A stretch of DNA of 64,000 nucleotides from JADCCX01 sp031431475 (GCA_031431475.1 JANPDL010000022.1:70281-134280); one strand, 5' to 3'; numbered from the stretch's first letter, positions 36,947 through 45,745 are shown. Numbers and translations: made by a program. Notes: generated from the letters alone by a model not told the origin.

Positions 36947-37293
36947 AGGTGCAGTTCTCTGGCGTTGGTAATCACGAGATCGCCCAGCTTTTCCAGATAA
37001 AGCGCGCCTTGCACAGTCCTTTGCACGATGACATTGCGACGATCCGCCGGATCGCGCCGCCTCGCAACGAGATCCTTCTCGCCCATGGCATCGAGCGCGC
37101 GGGTGATGACGGGCTTGGTGACATTGAGCTTGGCAGCAAGGCCGCGCACGGTATGCGGCGGCAAGTCCATGTAGATCGTCAGCAGGATGGCGAGCTGCCG
37201 ATTGGACAGGTCTACGCCGCCCTCGCGCACCTGGGCGAGGGACACATCGTGCAGCAGGCGCAGGGCCTGTGAATGGCTGAACTCAACCGACAT
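36943..37293 (-). CDS. MarR-like winged-helix regulator
   Basis: 116-residue winged-helix protein. The helix-turn-helix segment reads TVRGLAAKLNVTKPVITRALDAMGEKDLV and the wing ARRRDPADRRNVIVQRT, clearly MarR-type, but the N- and C-terminal dimerisation helices are short. It is translated together with the NlpC/P60 gene through a 4-bp overlap, a recurrent pair in rhizobia. Target genes are unknown; autoregulation is the default guess. Confidence 0.85.
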   Translation of the reverse strand: MSVEFSHSQALRLLHDVSLAQVREGGVDLSNRQLAILLTIYMDLPPHTVRGLAAKLNVTKPVITRALDAMGEKDLVARRRDPADRRNVIVQRTVQGALYLEKLGDLVITNARELHL

Positions 37294-37616
37294 ATCCGTG
37301 ACATTGGCACAAAACCGTTACGGAGCCGTATTGATTCGCTTGAGAGGGTTAAGATGCAAGAGGTTTGCTTTTCCTTCTCCCGCTTTTGGGAGAAGGAGAA
37401 GCCTGCAGGTCTTCGCTGATAACTTGTATAAAGCAGGAAAACCAAAATGGTCGCCCGCATCGCTCTCGCCCAAAAACTTCTCTTCAAGCTCAACGCAAGA
37501 GCGCGCGATGCACGCTTCCAGTTCGCCAATGCAACGACAAATCAGATGGTCGCTCAAACGTCTCAGCTTCACCTCTCCTCCCTCTCCAAAAAACGGGAAA
37601 GGGAAAGGAAATGGCG
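37294..37616 (+). other. Intergenic stretch with a repeat-like hairpin
   Basis: No gene recognised in 323 bp. A perfect 9-bp stem CCTTCTCCC-gctttt-GGGAGAAGG occupies 37373-37396, in the style of the CTTCTCCC/GGGAGAAG arms of dispersed rhizobial repeats; a second CT-rich/GA-rich pair lies near 37573-37611. The plus-strand open frames through it look non-coding. Probably degenerate repeat DNA separating the marR-nlpC and plsC-rimI-tsaB transcripts. Confidence 0.55.
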
Positions 37617-38447
37617 CTAAATCGGCTTCCGCCCCGTCAAACCTTCCGACAGCATCCGCCGGACCTGATCTTCCGCCTGTTTCGTGACCGCTTTACGATC
37701 TGTCTCGGGACCCAATGCAATCGGATCACCAAACCGCAGCACCATGTCCAGCGTGCCACCCCTTAGGATTCCCATGAGATGCGGCACCATCTCCATGTCC
37801 CCATACCAGCCGATGCGGGCGCGGCCCATGCGGCCCGTCGGCAGGCCGTCCGCGCCGTTGTAGGCCAGCGCAACGGGCTGCAACCAGACCTGCTGGGTCG
37901 GGCTTTCCGACAGGATGGCATCACGCGCCGCACCCACGAGAGCTGATCGGAATGGCAGGATGCGGTTGCCATCTGACGTTGTGGATTCCGCGAAGATGAC
38001 GATGGGGTCTCCCTCCTCCAGCCGCGCCGCAATCTCGCCATTGGCCTTGCCCGTCTCGCCACGCCGGTTGCGGTCCACGAAGATCGAACGTTGCAATTTG
38101 GCCAGCAGGCCAAACAGCGGCCAGGCCTCAACCTCGGATTTGGCAATGAATGCCATCGGCATCACAGAGCCAAGTGCCGTGATATCCAGCCACGAGACAT
38201 GGTTGGCGAGAATGAGCATGGGGCGGCCCGTGGCGGGCGCTCCCACCACCTTCACACGCAGGTTGATGATCCTGGCCACGCAACGGTGAAAGATCAGCGG
38301 CAGCCAGCGCTTTGTCGGCAGGTTCAGCTTCCAGCTGGCGTATTGAAACGGAAACAGCACGAGGGCCACAACCACGATCAGGGCGCCCGTGACGCACATG
38401 CGGAATGTGCCTTTGGGCTGGGTCACGTCATCGATGAAGGATGCCAT
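37617..38447 (-). CDS. plsC: Lysophospholipid (1-acyl-glycerol-3-phosphate) acyltransferase
   Basis: Membrane acyltransferase making phosphatidic acid from lysophosphatidate, 276 residues. N-terminal hydrophobic segment MCVTGALIVVVALVLFPFQYA; catalytic HX4D motif in ANHVSWLDI; substrate-binding FVDRNRRGE; and motif III as IFAESTTSDGNRILPF, where Ser replaces the usual Gly of EGT. It lies directly downstream of rimI with no gap, part of the tsaB-rimI-plsC run common in Hyphomicrobiales. The Ser substitution might alter activity, but the other motifs are intact. Confidence 0.88.
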   Translation of the reverse strand: MASFIDDVTQPKGTFRMCVTGALIVVVALVLFPFQYASWKLNLPTKRWLPLIFHRCVARIINLRVKVVGAPATGRPMLILANHVSWLDITALGSVMPMAFIAKSEVEAWPLFGLLAKLQRSIFVDRNRRGETGKANGEIAARLEEGDPIVIFAESTTSDGNRILPFRSALVGAARDAILSESPTQQVWLQPVALAYNGADGLPTGRMGRARIGWYGDMEMVPHLMGILRGGTLDMVLRFGDPIALGPETDRKAVTKQAEDQVRRMLSEGLTGRKPI

Positions 38448-38924
38448 CTACAGGGCCCGCCGCATGACAATGGCGGTGGCTGCCGAGCCATCCGCCTTGC
38501 GGTAATAGGCATCACGGCGCGAGACATCCGTGAAGCCCTGCCGTTTGTAGAGGGCGATGGCAGGCGCGTTGCCCTCCTCCACCTCCAGAAACAGCGTGCG
38601 GATGCGATTCAGAACAAGCGCCTCGCGATGCGCGGCCAGCAGCCGCCCCGCAATGCCCTCGCCCCGACGGCGGGGATGTACGGCGATGGAGAGAATTTCG
38701 GCCTCATCCGCAGCGACACGCGAGAGCACGAAGCCCTCGGTGCCGCTGTCGTGTGCGGCGGCATGGGTCAGGATGTTTTCCTCCGCCAGCAGGCGCTCGA
38801 ATTCCATCAGGCCCCAGGGACGGTCAAACGACGTCGCATGGATTTCCGCCACGTCGCGGGCGTCCGTCATCTCGGCATGGCGGATGACGAGAGGGGCTTT
38901 GGCGCGGCCGAATCCGAAGATCAT
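38448..38924 (-). CDS. rimI: Ribosomal protein S18-alanine N-acetyltransferase RimI
   Basis: GNAT acetyltransferase of 158 residues acting on the N-terminal alanine of ribosomal protein S18. The acetyl-CoA loop reads VHPRRRGEGIAGRLLAAH and the C-terminal strand region LEVEEGNAPAIALYKRQGFTDVSRRDAYYRK. RimI is normally found with TsaB, and the ATG overlaps the tsaB stop by 4 bp here, supporting the name over a generic GNAT. Confidence 0.9.
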   Translation of the reverse strand: MIFGFGRAKAPLVIRHAEMTDARDVAEIHATSFDRPWGLMEFERLLAEENILTHAAAHDSGTEGFVLSRVAADEAEILSIAVHPRRRGEGIAGRLLAAHREALVLNRIRTLFLEVEEGNAPAIALYKRQGFTDVSRRDAYYRKADGSAATAIVMRRAL

Positions 38925-39649
38925 CTGTGCTGCACTCCCTGCCTGGGAACAGCCTTGCTCTCCTGCGGCGTCGCACTTGGCGCACGCAGATACAGCGGTT
39001 TGGGAACGGCGGTGGCGGGATCGGCAGCCAGACCGAGGCGCGCCACCCAGGTGACATCCGGTGCTGCCCGCATATCGGCAATGCTGGCCTTCAGCCCCAG
39101 CGACATGGCCTCGACCGCGAGCGCCGCAGCACCCGAACCCGCAAGCTTGACCGGGCCGGAGCCGATGGCGCGGCCAGCTTCCTTCAGACTGATAACCCGC
39201 GGGAGAACGATGGTGCGGCCAGCAGCCGTGAAGGCCTGGAAGAACACAGCGCCGTGCCGCGCATCGATGCCGACGGCGATCACGCCCGATTCCTCGGCGT
39301 TGATGAGGGGCGCGGCATAGGCCGAGAGCGTGGACACGCCCACCACGGGGATTTCGGCGGCGAGCCCGATGGCGCGGGCGGCAGCGATGCCTATGCGCAA
39401 ACCGGTGAAGCTGCCGGGGCCGATGCTGACGGCCACACGCTCCAGCGAGGTGAAACCGCCATCGACCAGCTTCATCACGCGCTCGATCATCGGCATCAGC
39501 GCCTCGGCATGGCCGGTTGTCATCTCCTCGCTGTCGAGCGCAATCGGCAAAACGCGGCCCGCCTCCATCACGCAGACGGAACAGGCACCAAGCGCGGTAT
39601 CAATCGCCAGAACGCGGCGCGGACGGGGGGGGACGGCAGGATCAGTCAT
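38921..39649 (-). CDS. tsaB: tRNA threonylcarbamoyladenosine biosynthesis protein TsaB
   Basis: ASKHA-fold partner of TsaD and TsaE in t6A37 formation on ANN-decoding tRNAs. N-terminal LAIDTALGACSVCVME and the family signature VAVSIGPGSFTGLRIGIAAARAIGLA are clear; 242 residues. I use the ATG at 39649 (MTDPAVPPRP); a GTG two codons upstream at 39655 is equally possible. Translationally coupled to rimI. Confidence 0.93.
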   Translation of the reverse strand: MTDPAVPPRPRRVLAIDTALGACSVCVMEAGRVLPIALDSEEMTTGHAEALMPMIERVMKLVDGGFTSLERVAVSIGPGSFTGLRIGIAAARAIGLAAEIPVVGVSTLSAYAAPLINAEESGVIAVGIDARHGAVFFQAFTAAGRTIVLPRVISLKEAGRAIGSGPVKLAGSGAAALAVEAMSLGLKASIADMRAAPDVTWVARLGLAADPATAVPKPLYLRAPSATPQESKAVPRQGVQHR

Positions 39650-39719
39650 TCCCACTGCTGTGCATCACTTTCAGGCGGATTTGAAGCGGGAAGCGAGGGA
39701 CATGACAGGAAAACCCGGT

Positions 39720-42044
39720 TTAACCCGCCACCTTGCCGAAATCGGCGACCGTTGCCGTCACACGCCGCAGCTGGGCCAGCAGGCGCAGGCGGTTGAGCCG
39801 CACCTCGGCTTCAGGGGCATTGACCAGCACAGCCTCGAAGAATTCATCGACCGGTGCGCGCAGGCGGGCCATCGCGGCCATGGCTGCGGCGTAATCCTCC
39901 CTTGCCATCGCTTCGCTGACAGTCGCTTCCTCTGTTGCGAGCGCCTTCTGCAGGTCGTGCTCCTGAAAGGCGACGAGGAATTCTGCATCGACAGCCCCCT
40001 CGAAAGCCCCTTCACCGTCCTTCTTCTCCTCGGCCCGCAGGATATTGGCTGCGCGCTTGTAGCCCGCAAGCAAGGTCTTGCCGTCTTCCGTCGCGAGGAA
40101 GGCGGAGAGCGCATGGACGCGGTTGACGATGGACAGGAGGTCGTCGCTGTTTCCCTTCCCCCCTGGGGGAAGGTGGCCGCCGGAGGCGGACGGATGAGGG
40201 TGAATCCCTGCCGTCCGGGATTTGCCCTCATCCGTCAGGCTCCGCCTGCCACCTTCTCCCGAGGGAGAAGGAGAGGCGTTTGCGCCCGCGCCCAGCACCG
40301 CATCCACCAGATCATGCCGCGCGCCCTGCTCCCGGAGCATGACCTTCAGGCGTTCGTGGAAGAAGGAGAGGAGGTCAGCCATTTCTTGTGCTTGAACAAC
40401 TGGGTCTTTCGAATCGTGGAACTGCGGGACCCTTTGAATCTCAAGCTTCGTAATGCCGACCAAAGACATCTTTATTGGGTTTGTTGTCGGTGTTTTTAGT
40501 TTTTGCCTCACACCAAACAGTTTGTCCCCCAATTCAACCCTAACCCCATTCTCCACCACCAGCCGAATAACCCCCAGCGCAGCCCTTCTCAGCGCATACG
40601 GATCCTTGCTCCCCGTTGGCTTTTCATCAATCGCCCAGAAGCCCACCAGCGTATCCAGCTTGTCCGCCAGTGCCACCGCGATACTCACCGGCTTCGTCGG
40701 CACGCGATCCGATGGACCTTGCGGCTTGTAGTGTTCCTCGATGGCCGCGCAGACCTCTGATACGTGGCCTTCGAGCCCGGCGTAATACCGCCCCATCAGC
40801 CCCTGCAATTCCGGAAACTCGCCCACCATCTCGGTCGCGAGATCGGCCTTGGCCAGCATCGCGGCTTTCCGCGCAAGCTTCGGATCAGCCCCCACCAGCG
40901 GCGCGATCTCCTCGGCCAGCGCCGCGATGCGCTCGACGCGCTCGTATTGCGTGCCGAGCTTCTCGTGGAAACGGGTTGTCTTCAGCTTCTCGGCCCGCAC
41001 CTCCAGCGACACCTTCTGGTCGGTCTCCCAGAAGAAGCGCGCATCGGACAGCCGCGCCCGGATGACGCGGCCATTGCCTGCAATGATGACCGCGCCACCG
41101 TCATCGGCTTCCACGTTGGCGGTGGCGATGAAGCGGTTGGCGAGCTTGCCCGTTTTCGGATCGCGCACCACGAAACATTTCTGGTTCGCCCGGATCGTCA
41201 GACGCACGGCCTCCTGCGGCACAGCGAGGAATTCTTCCTCGAAACTGCCCATCAGCGGCACGGGCCATTCCACGAGGCCCGCCACCTCGTCCGCCAGCGC
41301 CTCATCCTCCACCAGTTCCAGCCCCTGCGCAAAACAGAGCTGTCTGGCCTCGTGCAGGATGATGTCCTTGCGGCGCGTGGGATCGGCGATCACCTTGGCG
41401 GCTTCGAGTTTCGCCAGATAATCATCGAGGCGCTTCACCTTGATAGGCTTTCCGTCGCTCATGAAACGGTGGCCGTAAGTGATGTTGCCCGACGTGATGC
41501 CGCCTGCCTCGAAGCGCACGATCTCCGGCTCCTCATGCTCCTCCGCGAAGGTGCACAGGATGGAGCGCAGTGGGCGCACCCAGCGGAAACTGGTGCCGGA
41601 CGCGCTGTCCGCACCCCAGCGCATTGATTTCGGCCAGGGGAAGCTCTTGATCACAGCGGGGATGATCTCTGCCAGCACCTCGGTCGTCGCACGGCCCGGC
41701 CTTTCGATCACGGCGATATAGCTGTCGCCCTTTTTCGGATCGCTCTGCACGATGGCCTGATCGATGGAGGTGAGGCCAGCGCTTTTGAGAAACCCGTCAA
41801 TCGCCTGCTGCGGCGCGCCGACGCGCGGGCCTTTCTTTTCCTCGCGCACGTCCTGGCCCTGCTTTGGCAGGCCATGGACCGCAAGCGTGAGACGACGCGG
41901 CGTGACGAAGGTGCGCGCGCCTTCATAGAGGAAGCCAGCTGAAACCAGCTGGTCCGTGACCAGCTTTTTCAGGTCCTCCGCAGCACGCGCCTGCATGCGG
42001 GCGGGGATTTCTTCGGAGAAGAGTTCAAGGAGAAGATCAGCCAT
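39720..42044 (-). CDS. glyS: Glycine--tRNA ligase beta subunit, with two in-frame insertions
   Basis: Beta subunit of heterotetrameric glycyl-tRNA synthetase. Starts [18 protein letters not shown], continues [21 protein letters not shown] and [20 protein letters not shown] segments, the HD-type region, [20 protein letters not shown], and the C-terminal anticodon-binding domain ([28 protein letters not shown]). At 774 residues it is longer than typical (about 700): one low-GC insert of roughly 40 residues precedes [14 protein letters not shown] and a second, palindrome-derived insert follows [13 protein letters not shown]. Both keep the frame. glyQ is not adjacent upstream, which is unusual. 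Confidence 0.95.
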   Translation of the reverse strand: MADLLLELFSEEIPARMQARAAEDLKKLVTDQLVSAGFLYEGARTFVTPRRLTLAVHGLPKQGQDVREEKKGPRVGAPQQAIDGFLKSAGLTSIDQAIVQSDPKKGDSYIAVIERPGRATTEVLAEIIPAVIKSFPWPKSMRWGADSASGTSFRWVRPLRSILCTFAEEHEEPEIVRFEAGGITSGNITYGHRFMSDGKPIKVKRLDDYLAKLEAAKVIADPTRRKDIILHEARQLCFAQGLELVEDEALADEVAGLVEWPVPLMGSFEEEFLAVPQEAVRLTIRANQKCFVVRDPKTGKLANRFIATANVEADDGGAVIIAGNGRVIRARLSDARFFWETDQKVSLEVRAEKLKTTRFHEKLGTQYERVERIAALAEEIAPLVGADPKLARKAAMLAKADLATEMVGEFPELQGLMGRYYAGLEGHVSEVCAAIEEHYKPQGPSDRVPTKPVSIAVALADKLDTLVGFWAIDEKPTGSKDPYALRRAALGVIRLVVENGVRVELGDKLFGVRQKLKTPTTNPIKMSLVGITKLEIQRVPQFHDSKDPVVQAQEMADLLSFFHERLKVMLREQGARHDLVDAVLGAGANASPSPSGEGGRRSLTDEGKSRTAGIHPHPSASGGHLPPGGKGNSDDLLSIVNRVHALSAFLATEDGKTLLAGYKRAANILRAEEKKDGEGAFEGAVDAEFLVAFQEHDLQKALATEEATVSEAMAREDYAAAMAAMARLRAPVDEFFEAVLVNAPEAEVRLNRLRLLAQLRRVTATVADFGKVAG
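40155..40272. repeat. Palindromic repeat element inserted in frame within glyS
   Basis: Nested symmetry inside coding sequence. Arms 40170-40201 and 40226-40257 share GAAGGTGGC at the outer end and ACGGATGAGGG at the inner end in reverse complement. Each outer edge has its own hairpin: CCTTCCCCC/GGGGGAAGG at 40155-40174 and CCTTCTCCC-ga-GGGAGAAGG at 40253-40272. This is the form of the dispersed intergenic repeats of rhizobia (CCCTCATCCG...CCACCTTCTCCC). It encodes about 40 extra GlyS residues rich in Ser, Pro and Gly (around residues 590-630). Confidence 0.85.
40385..40505. repeat. Low-GC in-frame insertion within glyS
   Basis: The stretch from 40381 to 40500 counts 52 G/C in 120 bases (about 43%), far below the flanking glyS sequence. 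It encodes the segment around [19 protein letters not shown] and [14 protein letters not shown], which ordinary GlyS lacks between [11 protein letters not shown] and MADLLSFF. Its composition suggests an acquired repeat, with boundaries fuzzy by a few codons. A second copy was not found in the window. Confidence 0.6.
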
Positions 42045-42084
42045 GGCTGTGGCTTAATGCGGGGAGAGGAAGCTGTCGAGAGCG

Positions 42085-42471
42085 CTACTTCCCAACCCGC
42101 GCTGTGATCTCGATCTCCACCTTCATCTCCGGCTTCAGCAGCGCCGTGACCACGTAGATGCTTGCCGCAGGGCCGATGGTGCCCAAGACCTCGCCACAGA
42201 CCTTCAGCACGGTCTCGCAATAGCTGTGATCGATGACGAAATACTGGCAGCGCACAATGTGCTTCAGTGAGGATTTTGCCTCTTTCAGCACGCTTTCCAC
42301 CGTGCGGAAGATGTTGCGCGTCTGCTCCGCCACGTCATGCGGCATCGACATGCTGGTGTAATCATAGCCCGTGGTGCCGGAGATAAAGACGAGATCGCCA
42401 TCCACCACGGCGCGGGAATAGCCATAGGCCGTCTCGAACGGGGATCCCGTGGTGATGAGCTTGCGTGTCAT
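42085..42471 (-). CDS. RidA family protein
   Basis: 128-residue YjgF/YER057c/UK114-family protein; family members hydrolyse reactive enamine/imine intermediates. Recognisable by DGDLVFISGTTGYDY, EQTRNIFRTVESVLKEA and the C-terminal KPEMKVEIEITARV. The conserved catalytic Arg of the archetypal RidA C-terminus (usually in a VEIEAIA context after an R near residue 105) is not seen where expected, placing it among the divergent Rid subfamilies. Its ATG overlaps the stop of the upstream MFS gene (ATGA). Confidence 0.82.
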   Translation of the reverse strand: MTRKLITTGSPFETAYGYSRAVVDGDLVFISGTTGYDYTSMSMPHDVAEQTRNIFRTVESVLKEAKSSLKHIVRCQYFVIDHSYCETVLKVCGEVLGTIGPAASIYVVTALLKPEMKVEIEITARVGK

Positions 42472-43694
42472 GCGTAGACGCCTGTCATGCGGGCCTCGCG
42501 CCGCTTCAGCAGCAACCATCCCACGATCAGGAGATTGATGCCATTCCAGAATAGGCCATTGAGGAACGCCATGCGGTAGGACAGGAAATAATCGAAAATC
42601 CAGCCTGAAAGCACGCCGCCCACTGCCATGCCGAGGATGGTGGAGGTGATGACGATGCCGATCTTCGCGCCGGCCTCCTCCGGCGGCAGGTATTCCCGCG
42701 CGATCACAGCATACATCGGCACGATGCCGCCCTGAAACAGGCCGAAGATGGCAGAAATGACATAGAGCGAGGTCAAGCCATCGAACCAGAGATAGAGAAA
42801 CAGGGCTGCCGCCTGCATGCCGGAGCCGATCATCAGCACGGAAAGCCCACCGATGCGATCCGCCAGAAAGCCTGAACTCACCCGGCTGATGATGCCCAGC
42901 GACAGCATCAGCGACAGCATTTCCGCACCGCGCGCCACGCCATAACCAAGGTCGGCACAATAGGCCACGATATGCACCTGCGGCATCGACATGGCGATGC
43001 AGCAGCCGAAGCCTGCGAAAGCCAGCGCCACCAGGAACGTGTTGGTGGAGACACCAAGGCCCAGCCGGTTCGCCGCCGCTTTCGCCTGCGAGCGGTCCAC
43101 CGAGGGCTTGCGGCGGAACGCTGGCGCGATCAGCAGCATGAAAACGAACACGAAGAGGCCGACCGCCATATGCGTCCAGCGCCAGCCCTGCGCTTCCATC
43201 AGCTTCTGGAAGACGGGGGACCACAGCGCTCCCGCGAGATAATTGCCGGTGGCGGTGATGGCGACAGCGAGGCCCCTGTTTTTCTCGAACCAGTGCGAGA
43301 TATCGGCGATCAGCGGCGCAAAGCCGATGGAGGCCCCGATGCCGATAAGCACATGGGCCAGCGCGAAGGTGAGGATGGAGGGCGACATCCCCGCCAGCAC
43401 GTAGCCCAAGCCCTGTGACACGGCTCCGATGACGATGGGCAGCACGATGCCGAAGCGGTCCATCAGGCGGCCCATGCCAATGGCAGCGGCGGCAAAGCCG
43501 ATCATCATGCAGGTGTATGGGAACGACGCCGAGCCTCTGAGCGTGCCGAACTCGGCCTGCACGGTGGGAAGCGCGACCACGACCGACCATGAGCCGACGC
43601 AGGCGATGGTGGCGAGCAGCAGCGACAACGCGAGGCGGAACCAGGCGTAGTGGCTGTCGGGGGCGTAGCGAGAATCGGCTGGCAAGGCTGTCAT
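42468..43694 (-). CDS. MFS transporter (oxalate/formate antiporter-like)
   Basis: Twelve-span major facilitator of 408 residues. Family marks are GRLMDRFGIVLPIVIGAV (the loop 2-3 motif), the HWFEKNRGLAVAITATGNYLAGALWSPVFQ segment typical of the monocarboxylate/OFA-like group, and FLADRIGGLSVLMIGSG. The ATG at 43694 (MTALPADSRYAP) is preferred to an upstream in-frame one at 43730. Coupled to the RidA gene, so it may carry an amino- or keto-acid compound whose metabolism releases imines; the cargo cannot be told. Confidence 0.85.
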   Translation of the reverse strand: MTALPADSRYAPDSHYAWFRLALSLLLATIACVGSWSVVVALPTVQAEFGTLRGSASFPYTCMMIGFAAAAIGMGRLMDRFGIVLPIVIGAVSQGLGYVLAGMSPSILTFALAHVLIGIGASIGFAPLIADISHWFEKNRGLAVAITATGNYLAGALWSPVFQKLMEAQGWRWTHMAVGLFVFVFMLLIAPAFRRKPSVDRSQAKAAANRLGLGVSTNTFLVALAFAGFGCCIAMSMPQVHIVAYCADLGYGVARGAEMLSLMLSLGIISRVSSGFLADRIGGLSVLMIGSGMQAAALFLYLWFDGLTSLYVISAIFGLFQGGIVPMYAVIAREYLPPEEAGAKIGIVITSTILGMAVGGVLSGWIFDYFLSYRMAFLNGLFWNGINLLIVGWLLLKRREARMTGVYA

Positions 43695-43889
43695 GGCCCT
43701 GTTATCACGGGCGCGACAAGCTGCCGTCAAACAAGCTTATGTGATGGAAAAATTGCATCCGGGTTGTGCTTTTAAAGAAGTTCCTTCGAATCAAGTCCTG
43801 AACCCACTCCTTGAACCAAGGCGCAACGGTTGCTTCCACGCAGCTGACGCTCGTGCTTCAGCAGTGTAGCCATTTGCAATCTGATGAAT

Positions 43890-43902
43890 GTTATACTATA
43901 AC
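43890..43902. promoter_or_regulatory. Palindromic Zur box upstream of the zinc-uptake operon
   Basis: GTTATACTATAAC, a perfect 6+1+6 palindrome matching the alphaproteobacterial Zur consensus (GTTATANTATAAC style). It lies 28 bp before the start of the small ORF that opens the operon and is in the expected position to repress transcription when zinc is plentiful. Confidence 0.75.
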
Positions 43903-43930
43903 GAGCTATACCAAGCCCAGAGTTTGTCCC

Positions 43931-44068
43931 ATGGCACAAGTCCACCAGCATCATGCTGTTTCGCCCCAGCCGCATTTCTCGCTGCTGCGGCTGTCTGCGC
44001 CTGAGCGGCTGGCAGGCGTGAGCATTGTGATCGCTGCCTTGTGGCTTGGTGTCTGGTGGGCGCTCTGA
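43931..44068 (+). CDS. 45-residue His-bearing single-span microprotein ahead of znuC
   Basis: Short ORF ending 2 bp before the znuC ATG. The N-terminal half holds four His (positions 5, 7, 8 and 15, as VHQHH and PQPHF), then a basic segment LLRLSAPERLAG and a hydrophobic segment VSIVIAALWLGVWWAL that reaches the C-terminus, so one membrane span with a cytoplasmic N-terminus is likely. The open frame extends upstream to 43811, but the Zur box lies inside that extension, favouring the ATG at 43931. Family not recognised. Position suggests a zinc-linked accessory to ZnuB. Confidence 0.6.
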   Translation: MAQVHQHHAVSPQPHFSLLRLSAPERLAGVSIVIAALWLGVWWAL

Positions 44069-44070
44069 TC

Positions 44071-44814
44071 ATGGCCGCTTCCGCAGTCCATTTCAGCGAT
44101 CTCACGCTGGGCTATGACCGGTACCCTGCTGTGCATCACCTCAACGGCATTGTGGATGCTGGCAGCCTGCTGGCGGTCGTCGGACCCAATGGTGCGGGCA
44201 AATCCACCTTGCTCAAGGGCCTCGTCGGAACCCTGAAACCATTGCAAGGCACGATCGGGCTGGGATCGATCAAGCGTCAGGACATCGCATATCTGCCGCA
44301 AGCCGCTGATATTGATCGCACATTTCCATTGTCTGTATTCGATCTCGTTGCCGCCGGAAACTGGCATCGCAAAGGGTTGTTCGGCGGCTTCAGCCGGGCT
44401 GACCAGCACGCCATTTCCGATGCCCTGATGGCGGTTGGCCTTGGCGGCTTCGAGAACCGCGTAATCGGTGCTCTTTCAGGAGGACAACTCCAGCGCGCTC
44501 TGTTTGCACGCCTGCTGCTGCAGGACGCCAGGCTGATTCTTCTTGACGAGCCTTTCACCGCCATCGACACCAAGACGACGGCGGATCTGCTGGCTTTGAT
44601 CAGCCGATGGCATGGTGAAAAGCGCACAGTGATCGCCGTGCTTCACGACATGGATGTGGTTAAACAGCATTTCCCGCAGACCTTGCTGCTGGCGCGAGAG
44701 ACCATAGCCTGGGGCGATACGGTCGAAACATTGCGCCCCGAAAACCTGTTGCGTGCGCGCCGCATGATCGAAGCGCATGATCCCCACGCCGCCGTTTGTG
44801 ACCGTGCGGCCTGA
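44071..44814 (+). CDS. znuC: Zinc ABC transporter ATP-binding protein ZnuC
   Basis: ATPase of the high-affinity zinc importer, 247 residues. Walker A VGPNGAGKSTLLKGLVG, Q-loop IAYLPQAADIDRTFPLSVFDLV, signature LSGGQLQRALFARLLLQD and Walker B LILLDEPFTAIDTKT; HDMDVVKQHFP follows. The Q-loop DRTFP motif and gene order identify the metal subfamily. The ATG at 44071 follows the microprotein stop by 2 bp. Zur-type control inferred from the upstream box. Confidence 0.92.
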   Translation: MAASAVHFSDLTLGYDRYPAVHHLNGIVDAGSLLAVVGPNGAGKSTLLKGLVGTLKPLQGTIGLGSIKRQDIAYLPQAADIDRTFPLSVFDLVAAGNWHRKGLFGGFSRADQHAISDALMAVGLGGFENRVIGALSGGQLQRALFARLLLQDARLILLDEPFTAIDTKTTADLLALISRWHGEKRTVIAVLHDMDVVKQHFPQTLLLARETIAWGDTVETLRPENLLRARRMIEAHDPHAAVCDRAA

Positions 44815-44842
44815 TCTCTTCTCGTCCTGAGCCTGTCGAGTG

Positions 44843-45712
44843 ATGATCTACGACGCACTCTTTGCCCCATTCGCGGAATTCACCTTCATGCGCCGCGCAC
44901 TGGTTGGCGGTCTTGCCCTGTCCATATCAGGAGGCCCCGTTGGCGTGTTCCTGATGCTGCGTCGCATGAGCCTGACGGGCGATGCCATGGCCCATGCCAT
45001 CCTGCCCGGCGTCGCCGTGGGATATCTCCTGTTCGGCCTCTCGATCTGGCCGATGACGCTGGGAGGGTTGATTGCCGGGTTTGCCGTGGCGCTGCTGGCC
45101 GGTCTGGTGGCGCGGGTCACCGTGCTGAAGGAAGATGCATTGCTGGCCGCATTCTATCTGCTGTCGCTGGCACTTGGTGTCACCATTGTATCGCTCAAGG
45201 GCTCCAACGTCGATCTACTGCATGTGCTATTCGGCTCTGTGCTGGCCCTTGGCGATGATACTTTGCTTCTGCTCGCCGGAATTTCCACTATCACACTTGC
45301 GGTCATGGCGCTGATCTACCGCCCGCTGGTGCTGGATACCGTGGACCCCGGTTTCCTGCGCTCCGTCTCGGGCTCTGGAACGCCGGTGCATCTGATCTTT
45401 CTGGCGCTGGTAGTTCTGAATCTGGTGGGCGGCTTTAACGCGCTGGGGACATTGCTGGCCGTCGGCCTGATGATGCTTCCCGCCGCTGCGAGCCGCTTCT
45501 GGTCGGCAGATATCACCGCCATGATCGGAATCTCCGTGCTCATCGGCTGTCTCTCGACCTTTGGTGGTCTGCTGGTATCGTATCATGTCAGCCTTGCTGC
45601 AGGACCGACGATCATTCTGGCGGCGGGGACCCTCTATCTCGTTTCCATTGCGTTTGGCCGCAGGGAAGGACTTGTCTGGAAGCTCTTCCCTTCGCCTCAT
45701 CTTTCTGCTTGA
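44843..45712 (+). CDS. znuB: Zinc ABC transporter permease ZnuB
   Basis: ABC-3 family permease of 289 residues. Diagnostic motifs are ALVGGLALSISGGPVGVFLMLRRMSLTGDAMAHAILPGVA with the conserved His, VDLLHVLFGSVLALGDD, and the C-terminal GTLLAVGLMMLPAAASRFWS. Eight or nine spans. The start may be GTG at 44840 or ATG at 44843. It follows znuC by 28 bp and is followed by a second Zur-like box and znuA. Confidence 0.92.
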   Translation: MIYDALFAPFAEFTFMRRALVGGLALSISGGPVGVFLMLRRMSLTGDAMAHAILPGVAVGYLLFGLSIWPMTLGGLIAGFAVALLAGLVARVTVLKEDALLAAFYLLSLALGVTIVSLKGSNVDLLHVLFGSVLALGDDTLLLLAGISTITLAVMALIYRPLVLDTVDPGFLRSVSGSGTPVHLIFLALVVLNLVGGFNALGTLLAVGLMMLPAAASRFWSADITAMIGISVLIGCLSTFGGLLVSYHVSLAAGPTIILAAGTLYLVSIAFGRREGLVWKLFPSPHLSA

Positions 45713-45714
45713 AT

Positions 45715-45727
45715 GGTATAACATTAC
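45715..45727. promoter_or_regulatory. Candidate second Zur-like box upstream of znuA
   Basis: GGTATAACATTAC, 9 of 13 positions identical to the 43890 box and with GTA...TAC ends, located right after the znuB stop and 19 bp before the znuA ATG. It would allow znuA and the COG0523 gene to be induced from their own promoter. Weaker than the first box. Confidence 0.45.
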
Positions 45728-45745
45728 AAATTCAAGGAGAATGCC

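Noticed and set aside
44816..44840. Fragment of a dispersed repeat (CGTCCTGAGCCTGTCGAG) between znuC and znuB
   Set aside because: Only one half-arm is present, without its partner, so it is too weak to list as a repeat.
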